DNA of 55,317 bases, taken from assembly GCA_001310555.1 (NCBI GenBank), contig BAXO01000029.1, positions 1 through 55,317 of the forward strand, in the 5' to 3' direction. Origin of the DNA: Bacillus sp. JCM 19058. Lineage in GTDB: Bacteria; Bacillota; Bacilli; Bacillales_H; Bacillaceae_D. The position numbers and the translations under genes are program-made. The notes beneath the pieces were generated by a model that had not been told where the DNA came from, searched no databases, and worked only from the letters and a program-made list of their open reading frames with translations. Numbering within the stretch: the stretch's first letter is position 1; each line of letters opens with the position of its first letter. This document shows, piece by piece, positions 9,660-19,798 of this stretch.

Positions 9660-9696
9660 AAATTGGCTTCACCAAGCCTCGACTTGGTGAAGCCGT
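9660..9696 (-). promoter_or_regulatory. Intercistronic 12-bp hairpin between binding protein and permeases
   Basis: GGCTTCACCAAG (9665-9676) and CTTGGTGAAGCC (9683-9694) pair perfectly around a 6-base loop. Downstream on the minus strand is AATTTTCTTTAG, a poor T tract. It sits 15 bases past the binding-protein stop and 30 bases before the permease start. In bacterial sugar operons such elements protect the upstream message or act as partial terminators, giving excess binding protein over permease. The role here is inferred from position. Confidence 0.7.
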
Positions 9697-9708
9697 TATT
9701 AACATCTT

Positions 9709-11030
9709 TTATTCATAGGCATTGTTTGGATGCTCTGAAATTGTCTCATTTAATCGATTGACAAATTCCTCAGCTGCTATTTCCCCTAAGCCTAGTTGCA
9801 CAACAAGCTCTTCGAAATCTCTCGCTGCATCTAGCGACAGCAAGTCTTGGTACATCGGCGTCGTGACATCAACCGATTGCTGTAGCTCCAATGCGGAAGC
9901 TACTGCTGGAGGAACCTTAGAAAAGTCATAATCGGTTTGAACCGGACTCGGGTTGGATGCGAGTTCCACGAGATCTTTGGCGACGTCTGGACCTGCCAAA
10001 TATTTCATCAGCTCCCAAGCGGCTTCCCTTTTGTTTTCATCATCAAATGCATCCTGACTCATATAGACAAAATATCCGACACCAGTAGTCATATACCCAA
10101 GTCCGTCTTGCGTGGCAGAAGGAAACGGAATGACTTCAACGCTATCGGAAAGGCTTTCATCTACTTCGCCCATCGTCCAGCTATGCTGAAAGTACATTGG
10201 CGAGTTCCCTGAGTTGAATAGCTCCAATGCTTGGAGCGTCTCCATCGTCTCTTTCCCTTCAGGAAACGCCTTCATTTCTTGCAGTTCCTCTACCAACTGT
10301 ACAGCTTCAAGTAGTTCATCGCCAAAAGGAGTACGTCCGAGCAAGTGCTCTTCGGCATTTCCAGCATGAAGCTGATCACTTAAGCTCATAATGACATAAC
10401 GAATCGACACATCATTAGCAGCAATCGGAATAAATCCCTCTCCTTCAAAAAAAATTGAACGGCTTCCTTTAATTCGTCGATTGTCTCTGGTATTTTCACA
10501 TCGTGCTCGGCAAACATGTCTGTATTGACCACGAAAGGAATATTGTAAGCTTCGATCGGCAACCCATAAATTTTTCCTTGAAAAGTAGAGGCCGCATACG
10601 CGTTATCGATATATAGCTCTGCCATATCCGGATCATCGTTTATCATCTCTGTTAAATCCGCTAATTTATCGTTTGCTATATACCGCTCTGTATCTCTTAT
10701 GCCCCAATGCAAAAAAACATCCGGTGCGTTGTTTGCCGCCATATCCGTCACAATTTTATCCCTGATGGCATTGCCTGGCGCTGTTTCCACCGTCAAATCG
10801 ATATGTTCGTTTTCCCCAATGAACTTTTCGACGCCAGGCTCAAAAGCTTCGGCCATAGGGACTTCTCCCGTCCAACCGTGGGCAAGCGTAAGCTGTACGG
10901 AAGCAGAGCCATTGGCATCAGAGCCGTTATCAGAAGCAGACTGCTCTGACGAACCTTCACTCGAACAGCCGATAATGAGTGCGGATAAAGCAAAGATCAA
11001 TAAAAGTAAACATTTTGATTTCATCTTCAT
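9709..11030 (-). CDS. Extracellular sugar-binding lipoprotein of an ABC importer, one frameshift
   Basis: About 440 residues. It begins MKMKSKCLLLLIFALSAL then IIGCSSEG, a signal peptide with a lipobox (L-I-I-G-C); the Cys is the lipid-modified residue. The mature part has the type I sugar-binding fold: VQLTLAHGWTGEVP, VTDMAANNAPDVFLHWG, GKIYGLPIEAYNIPFVVN. A shift at a run of A (about 10445) separates it from the rest. The second lobe has YFQHSWTMGEVD and KREAAWELMKYLAGPDVAK, standard for this family. It captures an oligosaccharide outside the cell for the two downstream permeases. Its place directly after the beta-helix enzyme suggests it binds the products of that enzyme. Confidence 0.88.
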
Positions 11031-11142
11031 GAATCAATCCCCCCTTTTTTTATTTCTTGTTCCCTCTCAGAATAGCTCGTTTTTCTTTTCGATTCCTTGA
11101 TTTTCTTTCGCTATACCTTTAAAAATTATCTACGGTTCATCC

Positions 11143-14100
11143 TCAGCCCCATTCAGTTAAAAGAGCCTTTGCATCAGCATCAAGCAAATCCTTCGCATCT
11201 GCTGAGATAAATTTTTGCATTGCCTGATTGTGCAAATGCTTCTGAAAATCCTCGAGATGCTTTAACACCTGCTTATTTCGCCCTTGAGCTTTATGGTGTT
11301 CAGCTTGATCGAGCCGATTGCTCAATTGTTGATATAGCGCGGTTTGCACGTCTTCGCGCTCCTTGAAATAATCGAGAACCTCGCGTATGACCGAGAGGTT
11401 AATCTCAACTGTAAAGTCAGATGAAGCGGATGTAACCGTGATGCCGTTCAGCGTGACTTCTGCCCATACTTCAAATGAACGGACATCCAAAACTTGATCC
11501 GTCAATTTGAGCTGACCTTGTTGCACATCGAACTCCGTCAGCTCCGGCTCGTTGCTTGCAAAAACGACCTCTGCATCTGTCAAGTCGGCAGGCTGACCAT
11601 TTGACATTGTCCCGCGCAAGGCAAGCTCGGTTGACTCACCTGGCTGCAAGTGCTGAGCTTCTGGTGATAAAACGACTTCCTGCAAATGTGCAGGTTGGTC
11701 CCCTTGAGCAGCGTACACTTGAAAATCATCATAAGCAAAAACACCTGTGCTGCCTGAGAAAGTCCCGATGACGAATTGTCCCACCGTATTTCCCGAATTT
11801 CGAAATGGAACTGCAGAACGCTTCAGTTCTCCGTCAATATACAAATCAAATTGGTTATGATCCGTATTAAACACTAGCGTTAACTCAACCCATTTGTCTT
11901 GTTCATACGGTTGCACGGAATCCATGCCACCACCACGGTCAATCGTAATAGTGCCGTCAAGGTGCAAATTAATTTCCGCCAAGCTCGTTCCTGTATGATC
12001 TCTTACCTTCAAATAACCGGCTGCATTTGCTTGCTCGGCTAACATCATGACGCGAACGACCGTTGGCCCGGTTACTTCAGGAAAGCCTTTCGTTATCAAC
12101 AAAGAGCTTTGGGTGGAATCTTTTTTTCTCAACTTGCAATACTTTTGTCAATTCTCCGTCAGCATTTTCTCTTTCCGCGATCGTCGCCTGACCCAAATCG
12201 GCATTATACTCCCAACCCTCAGGAGTTTGGCCGATTTCATCGGCTTCAAAATCTTCCTCGAAAACAGGATGTTGACCAGTTAAATTGATCAGCACTCCGA
12301 CTTCATCAGCTAACGTGACATTTTCTCCAGGAATGTTGAGCCCAAACGTAATTTGGTGAAATCCAGAAGGAGCCGAGAGCCTCAACGGTATGGTTACGCC
12401 TTGGCTTGTTCCTAAATCAGGAATATCCGCTAGCGTAACAGGTTCCCCGAGCAAGGCTCGTCCCTCTTCGTCTGTCGTAACCGTTTGACCGTCTTCCCCG
12501 TATTCGATTACAAGATCAGCGAGGTGCTCTCCACCATCAATAAAGTACTGTAGCTCCGTATCCTTTGAAATGCCTCTGACCTGATTGATACGAACTCCGA
12601 ACTCACTCACTGTCTCCTCTGTAATTAATTCTAAATTGTCAAATTGTATATTCGCTGAAGCGGGAAGTAAATCCTGATACTCGTCCTCTAGTCCGGCTCG
12701 ATTCATAATCTCAAATGCTTCCTGTGGCCATTGATTCCCCTCGACTAGCGTATTATGCTCGATCGTATTGTTGGTGCTTCCCGGAAGTGACGTGTTCTCT
12801 GAATTCACAAAATTATGAGTGATCGTATTATGGTGTGCTTTATGGGCGTGCAGCACGGCAATCCCGGTTCATCTATCACATTCTCAGTAATGGTATAATA
12901 ATGTGTCCATTCGTCTGGATAAATCGAGCCATAGGATTGTCCAGCATCAACAATATAATTACCGCGAATCGCTGAATCGGGTTGAACTCCTAACGTATAG
13001 ATCGGTGCTCCATCATGAAGGACTGTCATCGAATGATGAATATAGTTATTGAGAATTTGGTTATTTTGAGCCACATTCGGTTCTTGCCTTCCCCATCCCC
13101 AGCCTACACTAATTCCCGAATACGGAACATCAGAAATCTCGTTATGCTCAATAAGCAGGTTTTGTGGGAATCCTGCAAATATTCCGACAGCCGAAGCATA
13201 TTCTACCCCTATGTCGTGGATATAATTGTTTGTGACCCGAACATCCCGGATAATTTTTCTCTCATCCTCGGGGTTATAATGCTCGGTATTATATGGCTGA
13301 TTCGTATGATTCGGTCCTCCGTCAAATTCGTAGGAACCGTCAGCCCAGTCAACCTCTCCAATTTGAATGCCGCTTCCAGACAAATCGTAAAAATGGTTGC
13401 CGATGATATCAATTTGGTTACTTCCAGCCATTATATCGAGACCGGCCTGACCGAGTTTTGTGAACGTATTTTCTTTAAAGGTAATATTTTCAGCGTGTTT
13501 TACGGTAATATGACCTGAATTAACAACCTGTGGGCAGATTTCTAAATCCATTCCTGGCTCACATAACCTTAGAAAATTAGCTTGGATATCAGGATGCCCT
13601 CCGTAATCGCTTTCATTTTCGCTATAGCTTGCTTGGAGCCAGCCCGCAAAAGAAAACGTGAGCCCTTCTATGCTCAAATTTTTCACAGGATTATCAAGGC
13701 TTCCCTCAAGCGCTAGTAATTGCTCCAGCACCGGTGCAACCACTTCCGCCTTAGCCATGTCTTCGTCCGGGTGTGGAATGTAATACATGTCACCGTTTGT
13801 TCGATCTAAATACCATTCGCCCGGCTCGTCCAGCAGCTCGTATGCATTTTCAATCCATACAGGGCCTTCATTCGTCGAAGTCATCCCTTTGTTGCGATTA
13901 TAATGCCAGCTCGGCTGCTGCATCGTAATTTGCGCCTCCCCTGACACGACCTCTACCGATTCAACTAAATTTCGCGGCTGTGTCCAAATGACCTGATACA
14001 CAAATTCTACATCCTGAATGTTTTCCCACTTCGAAATGTCTGTGTATGAAGTCGTATGGCCAGTATCATTGGTCGTTACGTCGCTAAGAAGAGCGCCCTC

Positions 14101-14604
14101 TCCCCTTGCTCTAGTTGCCCTCTCTCCATTGACATACAACTGCCTAGTTTGCAAATCACCAACGTTGGCTTTATAAATTTGTTTATCTTGATCGTGCAGC
14201 TCCCACTCCGTAATCGATTGTCCACCACTGATAACCGGTTTTTCTCCCGGATAAGCTTGATAAATAACGTTAAACCCATTCTGACCGGAATCTCTTTCAT
14301 CAAATACCACTGCTTCATCGAGTACATACGTTCCTTCACGCAAATAAACGATAATATCACCGGTCATATCGGTATTTATCTCCCTGATGATTTCCTTTGC
14401 TCTTGGAATACTTGCTAAAGGCTCTTCCTCTGTTCCTGGGTGATTGTCATCCCCAGTTGGAGAAATATACAATATTTGTTGGACTGTCTGCTCTTCTTCT
14501 ATGCCTTCTGCAGCAACTTCAGCTACATTAAATAGCAAGAAACTGCTGATCAAGCTCAAAATAAGGATCGTACATACATTCTTTGTATACGTTCGCTTTA
14601 CCAT
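11143..14604 (-). CDS. Large secreted right-handed beta-helix carbohydrate-active protein with C-terminal FIMAH-like domain, two frameshifts
   Basis: About 1,150 residues. The start at 14604 is chosen because GGGAGAGGG lies just upstream. Residues 1-35 are a signal peptide (VCTILILSLISSFLLFNVA ... VAAEG). Next comes ILYISPTGDDNHPGTEEEP, the usual opening of secreted beta-helix enzymes, and RQLYVNGERATRARGEG, a stretch seen in GH141/GH120-like proteins. Residues 300-620 hold the parallel beta-helix, with repeats such as ITFKENTFTKLGQAGLDIM, IDIIGNHFYDLSGSGIQIG and RVTNNYIHDIGVEYASAVG. A LamG-like or carbohydrate-binding region (QFDLYIDGELKRSA) and an Ig-like segment follow, and the end (QLSNRLDQAEHHKAQGRN ... 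HLEDFQKHL) fits the FIMAH domain. Shifts are near 12865 and 12120. The substrate, a plant or algal polysaccharide, is inferred only. Confidence 0.8.
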
Positions 14605-14962
14605 TTGCCCTCTCCCTTTCAAAAAAAGTAAGTTACCAGCTATTTTTCAAGTCATTCCTCCTCTCCTTTTCTAGTTAGAACTTTCCACTCCCAATTTCCT
14701 AGCATAGTCAATCGCTAATTCATTTTCCTTGATTTTTTTACAGAAAAACCTCAAATGAATCAAGATATTGCATTTTTAAGTCATTCAATGGTAGAAGGGG
14801 CTTGCCTTGAGTAGCTAGCTCAGACGATGGTCGTAGAAAGAGGTCTAAGTTTATATATGACCATTCCAGTATACGTAATCTGGACATTGGAACGATGTGT
14901 TCGTATGCCAAATCTTTAAAATTAGAACTATCAAGTTGATTTAACATAGGAGGAGAGAGACG
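14605..14962. other. Intergenic region between divergent units
   Basis: This stretch lies between the beta-helix gene and the small ORF on the other strand and must hold both promoters. On the minus strand a TTGACT at about 14712 is a candidate -35, but no convincing -10 follows it. No cre-like site was recognised by eye. A 69-residue minus-strand frame inside it (14738-14947) has no ribosome site and no family likeness. Confidence 0.3.
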
Positions 14963-15289
14963 ATGTCATTCATTCAAATGAACCTTTCCCATAGAGAAAG
15001 TTCTCTAAAGACAGTTCTAGAGATTTCGAGTAAACAGAATAACCCTCAGATTGTTCACAAATATTTTGAAGGTATAAGTATGACAGGTAAAAAGAAAGCT
15101 TTTGCTAAGCTGGGAGACCTTCAAGGGGTAGCATTCAACTTGACGGAAGCTGCTGAACAAGCCATTTATGCTAGTAATTTATATGTGAGTGAAAGCACAA
15201 TGGCCCAAAATATACGGCAGCTTAAAGGACGTTTGGAGGGCAGGAAAGCCCCCGCGAAGCTTCTTGAAGGCCAATGGAGGGAAGTATAA
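14963..15289 (+). CDS. Small protein of unknown function coupled to an MFS transporter
   Basis: 108 residues, starting at 14963 after AGGAGGAG, a very good ribosome site. It reads MSFIQMNLSHRESSLKTV, then KYFEGISMTGKKKAFAKLG and ends RKAPAKLLEGQWREV. I do not recognise the family. It is soluble, rich in Lys and Ala, and without Cys. The stop TAA shares one base with the ATG of the transporter gene, so the two are translated together. That placement suggests a regulator or an accessory of the transporter, but no helix-turn-helix could be made out. Confidence 0.6.
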   Translation: MSFIQMNLSHRESSLKTVLEISSKQNNPQIVHKYFEGISMTGKKKAFAKLGDLQGVAFNLTEAAEQAIYASNLYVSESTMAQNIRQLKGRLEGRKAPAKLLEGQWREV

Positions 15290-16514
15290 TGAATAAGTAC
15301 ATTCCGAAAGGCACATTATTAAGAAATCATTCGTTCGTATTTGTTTGGGTAGCAGGGTTATTTGCGATGCTTGGCTTTTCAATGTTCTTTTTGTCCATCT
15401 CCTGGTTTATCGTCGATGTGTTGAATCAACCGGCTATTTTAGGGATTGTGCTCATGTCGATGTCTATACCACGGGTGATTATGATGATTTATGGTGGTAT
15501 ATTGGCTGACAAAATCCGTAAATCCTTGATCATGTTCGTGACCAACCTGTTGCAGGCGGTCATTATGATTGCCATGGTTGTTCTTTTTGCAAATGACTGG
15601 TTAAATGTAACATCGTTAATCGTCATTGCGGTTTTGTTTGGCTTTCTTGATGCGTTCTTTTATCCTGCTGTATCGTCATTAATCCCGATCATTGTCAAGG
15701 AGGAACAGCTCCAGCGAGCCAATTCGTTGTTTCAGGGGTCGACCGAATTAATGTTTATTGTCGGACCGTTGGTAGCAGGAGTTTTATTAACCGTGGGTGA
15801 TTTCACTCTTACTTTTTCCGCTTCGACCTTGTTGATTTTCCTTTCGGCTGTCTTTGTCTTTCCCCCTTTCATACAAGACCCAAAGGCAGAGCGCTCCGAT
15901 AAGAAACAAAGTGCGATGCAGGATTTGCAAGAAGGCTTACGATACGTTTGGCGATCCCCTATCCATCGAACAGGTACATTTTCTATTGTAATTTTTAACC
16001 TGTTCATGCTTGGCCCTATAATGATGAGCTTTCCTATCATCGTAGATGTTCTTGGGGGAAGGCCGCTCGAGCTCAGTATACTTGAAGGAGGACTATCTAT
16101 AGGAACATTTATAGCGAGTATTCTCTTTGTCGCCTGGAATGTGAAGAAAAAGCGTGGACGGCTCGTATTTACTTCGTTAACTCTTAGCTTTGTTCTGCTT
16201 ATTATATTTAGTCAATTAGAGGTATTTTCACTGCTCGTCCTGCTAGCCGCATTAACTGGTTTCGTATTGATATTCGCCTATTTGCCTACGATGACGATGA
16301 TTCAGGAAAAAACAGACAAAGATAAACTCGGTCGTGTGATGAGTATAGTTTCCCTCGCCTCAAGCGGTTTGAACCGATAGCGTTTGGACTTATTTCCATC
16401 CTCATTGCGATAGCTATGCCGATTCAAACCGTTCTGGCAATCTCAGGAGGAGCAGGTCTCGTACTCAGCCTCTTGCTGGTTTGGAGGAGCAAGTCCTTTC
16501 GTCAAATGGACTAA
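15289..16514 (+). CDS. Major facilitator superfamily transporter, one frameshift near the end
   Basis: About 408 residues with 12 membrane segments. The start is the ATG at 15289, preceded by GGAGGGAAG. Visible features are GGILADKIRKSLIMF (the loop 2-3 motif GxxxDxxxRk), LDAFFYPAVSSLIP and REEQLQRANSLF-like KEEQLQRANSLFQG. The latter stretches are typical of the drug-efflux MFS group with members such as MefA/YfmO-like proteins. The frame breaks near 16368 and continues FGLISILIAIAMPIQTVLA to the stop at 16512. It probably exports a drug or metabolite; the substrate cannot be named. Confidence 0.85.
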
Positions 16515-16560
16515 GGCTAGAAAAAAAACGTTCGTTGAAACAGTGTATACCTAGATTTAT

Positions 16561-16600
16561 AAGGCGATCCCATTTAAGGGGATCGTCTTATTGGCTTTTA
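16561..16600 (+). terminator. Intrinsic terminator after the MFS gene
   Basis: AAGGCGATCCC / GGGATCGTCTT hairpin with a short loop, followed by ATTGGCTTTT. It lies 47 bases past the MFS stop. Confidence 0.65.
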
Positions 16601-17006
16601 GAATCATAGCAGCGCTCAACATTATCGGACATCCAAAATCGGTCGTCCCATTATTTTCCTTGCAGCGTGAACCCCTCCTTGGTCCGTTTAGAAGTTAAAT
16701 GTCTTTAGAAAGAACATTTCCCGTATTTTCTAACCGAAAGCATTATTAGATTACCCACGGTTGAAATAAAACAGTATCCTTGATTATTACTTTTCAACCC
16801 TATTCAATAGGTGTATTCTAGAGAAGAAGCGGGCTATGAAATGTATTGGACTGAATTGCGAAGAATCTTCCCTTAGGATCATGGGTATCGTAGTACAAGA
16901 CGTCACATGCCATTTCGAAAAAATAGTTGCCTTTAGGAAAAATTAAGATAGGCTTAAAAAAAAGGAAACCAATTTAATGATTTCTATTTTTAAAGAGGAG
17001 GTTAAC
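16601..17006. other. Intergenic region, nothing recognised
   Basis: About 400 bases of AT-rich sequence without a coherent frame. It must contain the promoter of the DUF4256 gene. The only feature is the AAAGAGGAGG ribosome site at its end. Confidence 0.3.
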
Positions 17007-17580
17007 ATGACAATGAGCAGCAATAAAAAGGAGTTATCGCTAGACCAACGCGAAGAATTACTTAGCGCATTGAAAGCCCGTTTTGAGAATAACATGAACC
17101 GCCATACAGATCTTGAATGGATTCAGGTTCAAGCAAGGCTGACTGCTAATACTGAAAAACTGTGGTCGCTCAACGAAATGGAGAGAACTGGCGGTGAACC
17201 AGATGTTGTTGGTTATGATAAAAAGACAGGCGAATATATATTTTATGATTGTTCAACGGAAAGTCCTACAGGTCGCAGAAGTGTTTGTTACGACCGTGAA
17301 GGGCTGGAGTCTAGGAAAAAAAATAAACCAGAAAATAACGCGATTGATATGGCAGCTTCCATGGGAATTGAACTTTTAACGGAAGAACAATATCGAGCGT
17401 TGCAGGAGCTTGAAGATTTCGATATGAAAACGTCGAGTTGGGTGCAAACACCTCCTAATATTAGAGAACTCGGCGGTGCCCTTTTTTTGCGATTTTCGTT
17501 TCGGGCACGTCTTCTTGTATCACAACGGTGCGTCCTCTTACTATGCTGCTAGAGGGTTCCGCGGCTCGCTTAAGGTCTAA
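17007..17580 (+). CDS. DUF4256 family protein, one frameshift
   Basis: The start at 17007 follows AGAGGAGGTTAAC. The conserved body is LSLDQREELLSALKARFE, TEKLWSLNEMERTGGEPDV, YIFYDCSTESPTGRRSVCY and AIDMAASMGIELLTEEQY, followed by SSWVQTPPNIRELGGALF. At a run of seven T (17483-17489) the frame shifts and continues FRFGHVFLYHNGASSYYAA then RGFRGSLKV to the stop at 17580. DUF4256 is a conserved cytosolic family of unknown function, about 190 residues, common in Bacillaceae. The conserved Cys, Glu and Arg residues suggest an enzyme, but nothing is proven. Confidence 0.82.
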
Positions 17581-17593
17581 ATTTATTGTCAAT

Positions 17594-17909
17594 GATCGCT
17601 GCAGTATGCAGCACAATTAAGTGAGTTGTATGACAAGGAGAGCTGGAGTCACATCATTAGAATAAGGATCGTCTGGTGTATCTCTACACTTAGTCAGGCA
17701 ACATAAATCATGTACGTGATCTAGGTAAACTCAAGTTTCTAGCTGTGCTTAATCAACTGTTTCCAATTTCCAAACTATTATATAAAGGTATTAGGCCGGT
17801 GTATCGTAATCATTTGCTTTTGGAATTCTCTACACTTGAAACGGTTATGACTAGAAGAGTTATTTGGCAACGTAGCCAAATGCGGACGATAGAGAACGCT
17901 GTACAATAA
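17594..17909 (+). pseudogene. Unrecognised coding remnant in two frames
   Basis: Two adjoining frames without a start codon read like protein. The first is QYAAQLSELYDKESWSH then IIRIRIVWCIS, up to about 17690. The second (17694-17909, ending TAA) is HVRDLGKLKFLAVLNQLFP then ISKLLYKGIRPVYRN and LETVMTRRVIWQRSQM. The composition (Leu, Arg, Lys, Trp) and lack of stops over 70 codons suggest real ancestry. I cannot name the family. It follows DUF4256 on the same strand and could be what remains of the next gene of that unit. Confidence 0.35.
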
Positions 17910-18118
17910 CTAGAAGCGGCTGCTCGCACACGGTCGAGTTCTTACAATTCCGATTCTGAAATTGGGATAATGAACATTTTGCCCATTCCAAAAAACTCGT
18001 GGCTTTTTCAACTTTTGTGTAACTCCAGCGACGAAAAAAAAGAATAGACGCCCTCTCCTTAAGGAAAGAAACGCCTGAATTCCTATGCTCGGTTCACAAT
18101 GCTGCAGCAAGAAATCGT

Positions 18119-18970
18119 TTATTTGTTGAATATGTCAATGTCGAGTTCTTGAAGGACTGCTAACGCTTCTTCTACTGGTAGTTTAGGAAGGTTAAATTCA
18201 TGATCGATCACGTCTTTAAGCTCGTACTTATCGTTTAATATCCGCTTTTCTACCTTTCCGTCGATATCCCGGATACTCAATATATTATTGACCAATGAGA
18301 GCGAACGTTGTTGCTCTAATTGCCAAATTTGGCAGCGCAAATTGGATGTAAATAAGTCATTGGGCTGAAAATACTTTTTTATCGCGGATTGAAAATCTTC
18401 AAACTGATACGTTTTCTTTATGTCGAAAGACCAAATCAAATCAGTGAGTAATTTACCGTCTACATACCTGTAATACGTATACGTTCCCGGTCCATCTCCT
18501 GGACGCAATTTTACTTCTATATCACCATACTGTGAGACATTATTGTGATCGGTTTCGAGTCGCACCGGCTCGAAAAATGGCGCGCCGTTGCCACAATCGA
18601 TGTACACTTCTTCCTTTTCATTCGGAAGATGGACGAGCAAGGCGACATGGCCGCCGCCAAGGAAAGCGTAGCGACTACGGAAGCCGAGTTGCTCCAACAG
18701 CTGATGGAGACTGCTGTTAATCATATAACACGTTCCGCCCATGTGCTGCTGAACGAGCTGCTTGACAAACCTCCCTACATCCGGTTCGAGCTTGCCTTTC
18801 CTGTGATATTCCTTGAAATGCAACATTGTACTAATATTTTCGAACGGAATACGCTGTAAATGGGCTGTGCAAATTTCTTTTAAATATTCGTATGAAGGCT
18901 CTTGGATCGGAACTCGAATATAGTTCAAATAGTGAATCGCCCATTGCGGTAATTTCTTCTGTTCAGTCAT
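18119..18970 (-). CDS. nat: Arylamine N-acetyltransferase
   Basis: Intact, 283 residues, ATG at 18970 after AGGAGAG. It transfers acetyl from acetyl-CoA to aromatic amines and hydrazines in the cytosol. The catalytic triad is clear: Cys81 in GGTCYMINSS, His108 in GGGHVALLVH, Asp125 in YIDCGNGAPFFEPV. The N-terminal RIPFENISTMLHF is also typical. The C-terminal domain of about 90 residues ends LQELDIDIFNK. In bacilli these enzymes are solitary and help to detoxify arylamines. The gene has no frameshift. The neighbouring FMN reductase lies upstream on the same strand, 250 bases away. Confidence 0.93.
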   Translation of the reverse strand: MTEQKKLPQWAIHYLNYIRVPIQEPSYEYLKEICTAHLQRIPFENISTMLHFKEYHRKGKLEPDVGRFVKQLVQQHMGGTCYMINSSLHQLLEQLGFRSRYAFLGGGHVALLVHLPNEKEEVYIDCGNGAPFFEPVRLETDHNNVSQYGDIEVKLRPGDGPGTYTYYRYVDGKLLTDLIWSFDIKKTYQFEDFQSAIKKYFQPNDLFTSNLRCQIWQLEQQRSLSLVNNILSIRDIDGKVEKRILNDKYELKDVIDHEFNLPKLPVEEALAVLQELDIDIFNK

Positions 18971-19172
18971 TTATTTCACTCTCCTTTTTCCCACTCACGC
19001 CAGGTGATCTTAGGATCGGCTTCTTTAACAGATATGCTAATTGTTTCTAAGCGAGTGCAATCGTCTGAACATTTCCTTCCATCGTAATTTTTGTGAAAGA
19101 AAGTCCACTCCTCCCTCGATGCTTGTGCATCACTTCTTTTATAGCTGAGAAGCATGATACGAAGGCGAAGCC

Positions 19173-19197
19173 GGAGGGCGCTGAGTATTCGCCCTCC
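19173..19197 (-). terminator. Hairpin downstream of the FMN reductase gene
   Basis: GGAGGGCG / CGCCCTCC form a perfect 8-bp stem with a 9-base loop, 24 bases past the reductase stop. There is no T run after it on the minus strand, so it may stabilise the message rather than end it. Confidence 0.5.
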
Positions 19198-19220
19198 CAA
19201 ATTATGAGGGAAGCAAATGG

Positions 19221-19762
19221 CTAACGTAATGTTTTTAATACACGGCTCCAGGCAATCGTTTGATCTAACATTAAGTTAATTTGCTGCAAGTGTAATTCAG
19301 CAGGCTTAAATATTTTAAAATCGACAAAATCGGTATAAATTGATAACGTTGGATGTGAACGAACGTCTGCGATTTGTAGTTCTCCTAAGATCCCACGTAA
19401 ATGTTCGGCTGCACGAGCTCCGCCTGTTGAGCCATAGCTGACGATTCCGGCTGCTTTGTTCGCCCATTCATCGCGGGCTACATCAATAGCATTCTTTAAT
19501 ACTCCTGTAATGCTGTGATTATATTCTTGAACAATAAACACGAAACCGTCTAGGCTAGCGAGCTTATCTGACCACGCGACTAATCCCGGTTCATCTTCAG
19601 ACCCTTCCCCGAAAAATGGCAGTTTATATTCCGCGATATCGACGATTTCATAGTTTGCATCACCACGTTTATTGGCAACTTCTTTTACCCACTTTCCTAC
19701 TTGTGGCTAAGCCGTCCTTTTCGTGTACTCCCTAAAATTATCCCAATATTCAATCTTTTCAT
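19221..19762 (-). CDS. NADPH-dependent FMN reductase, one frameshift
   Basis: Starts MKRLNIGIILGSTRKGR at the ATG at 19762, after GGAGGATAAAAG. GSTRxGR is the FMN phosphate loop of the flavodoxin-like reductases. After a one-base shift near 19700 it continues VGKWVKEVANKRGDANYEI, then IAEYKLPFFGEGSEDEPG, FVFIVQEYNHSITGVLKNA (the EYN flavin-contact motif) and GIVSYGSTGGARAAEHL. Ends at 19221, about 180 residues. These small enzymes reduce FMN, azo dyes, quinones or chromate using NADPH; the substrate is not determined by sequence. Confidence 0.85.
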
Positions 19763-19798
19763 TCTTTTATCCTCCTCATTATTTTTAATCCTTGTTAC

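Noticed and set aside
14738..14947. 69-residue minus-strand frame upstream of the beta-helix gene
   Set aside because: No ribosome site; it lies in the divergent promoter region and does not resemble a known leader or regulator.
18976..19200. 74-residue minus-strand frame just before nat
   Set aside because: Its first part is read through the FMN reductase terminator-like hairpin at 19173-19197, and no family was recognised. The close spacing to nat is the only argument in favour.
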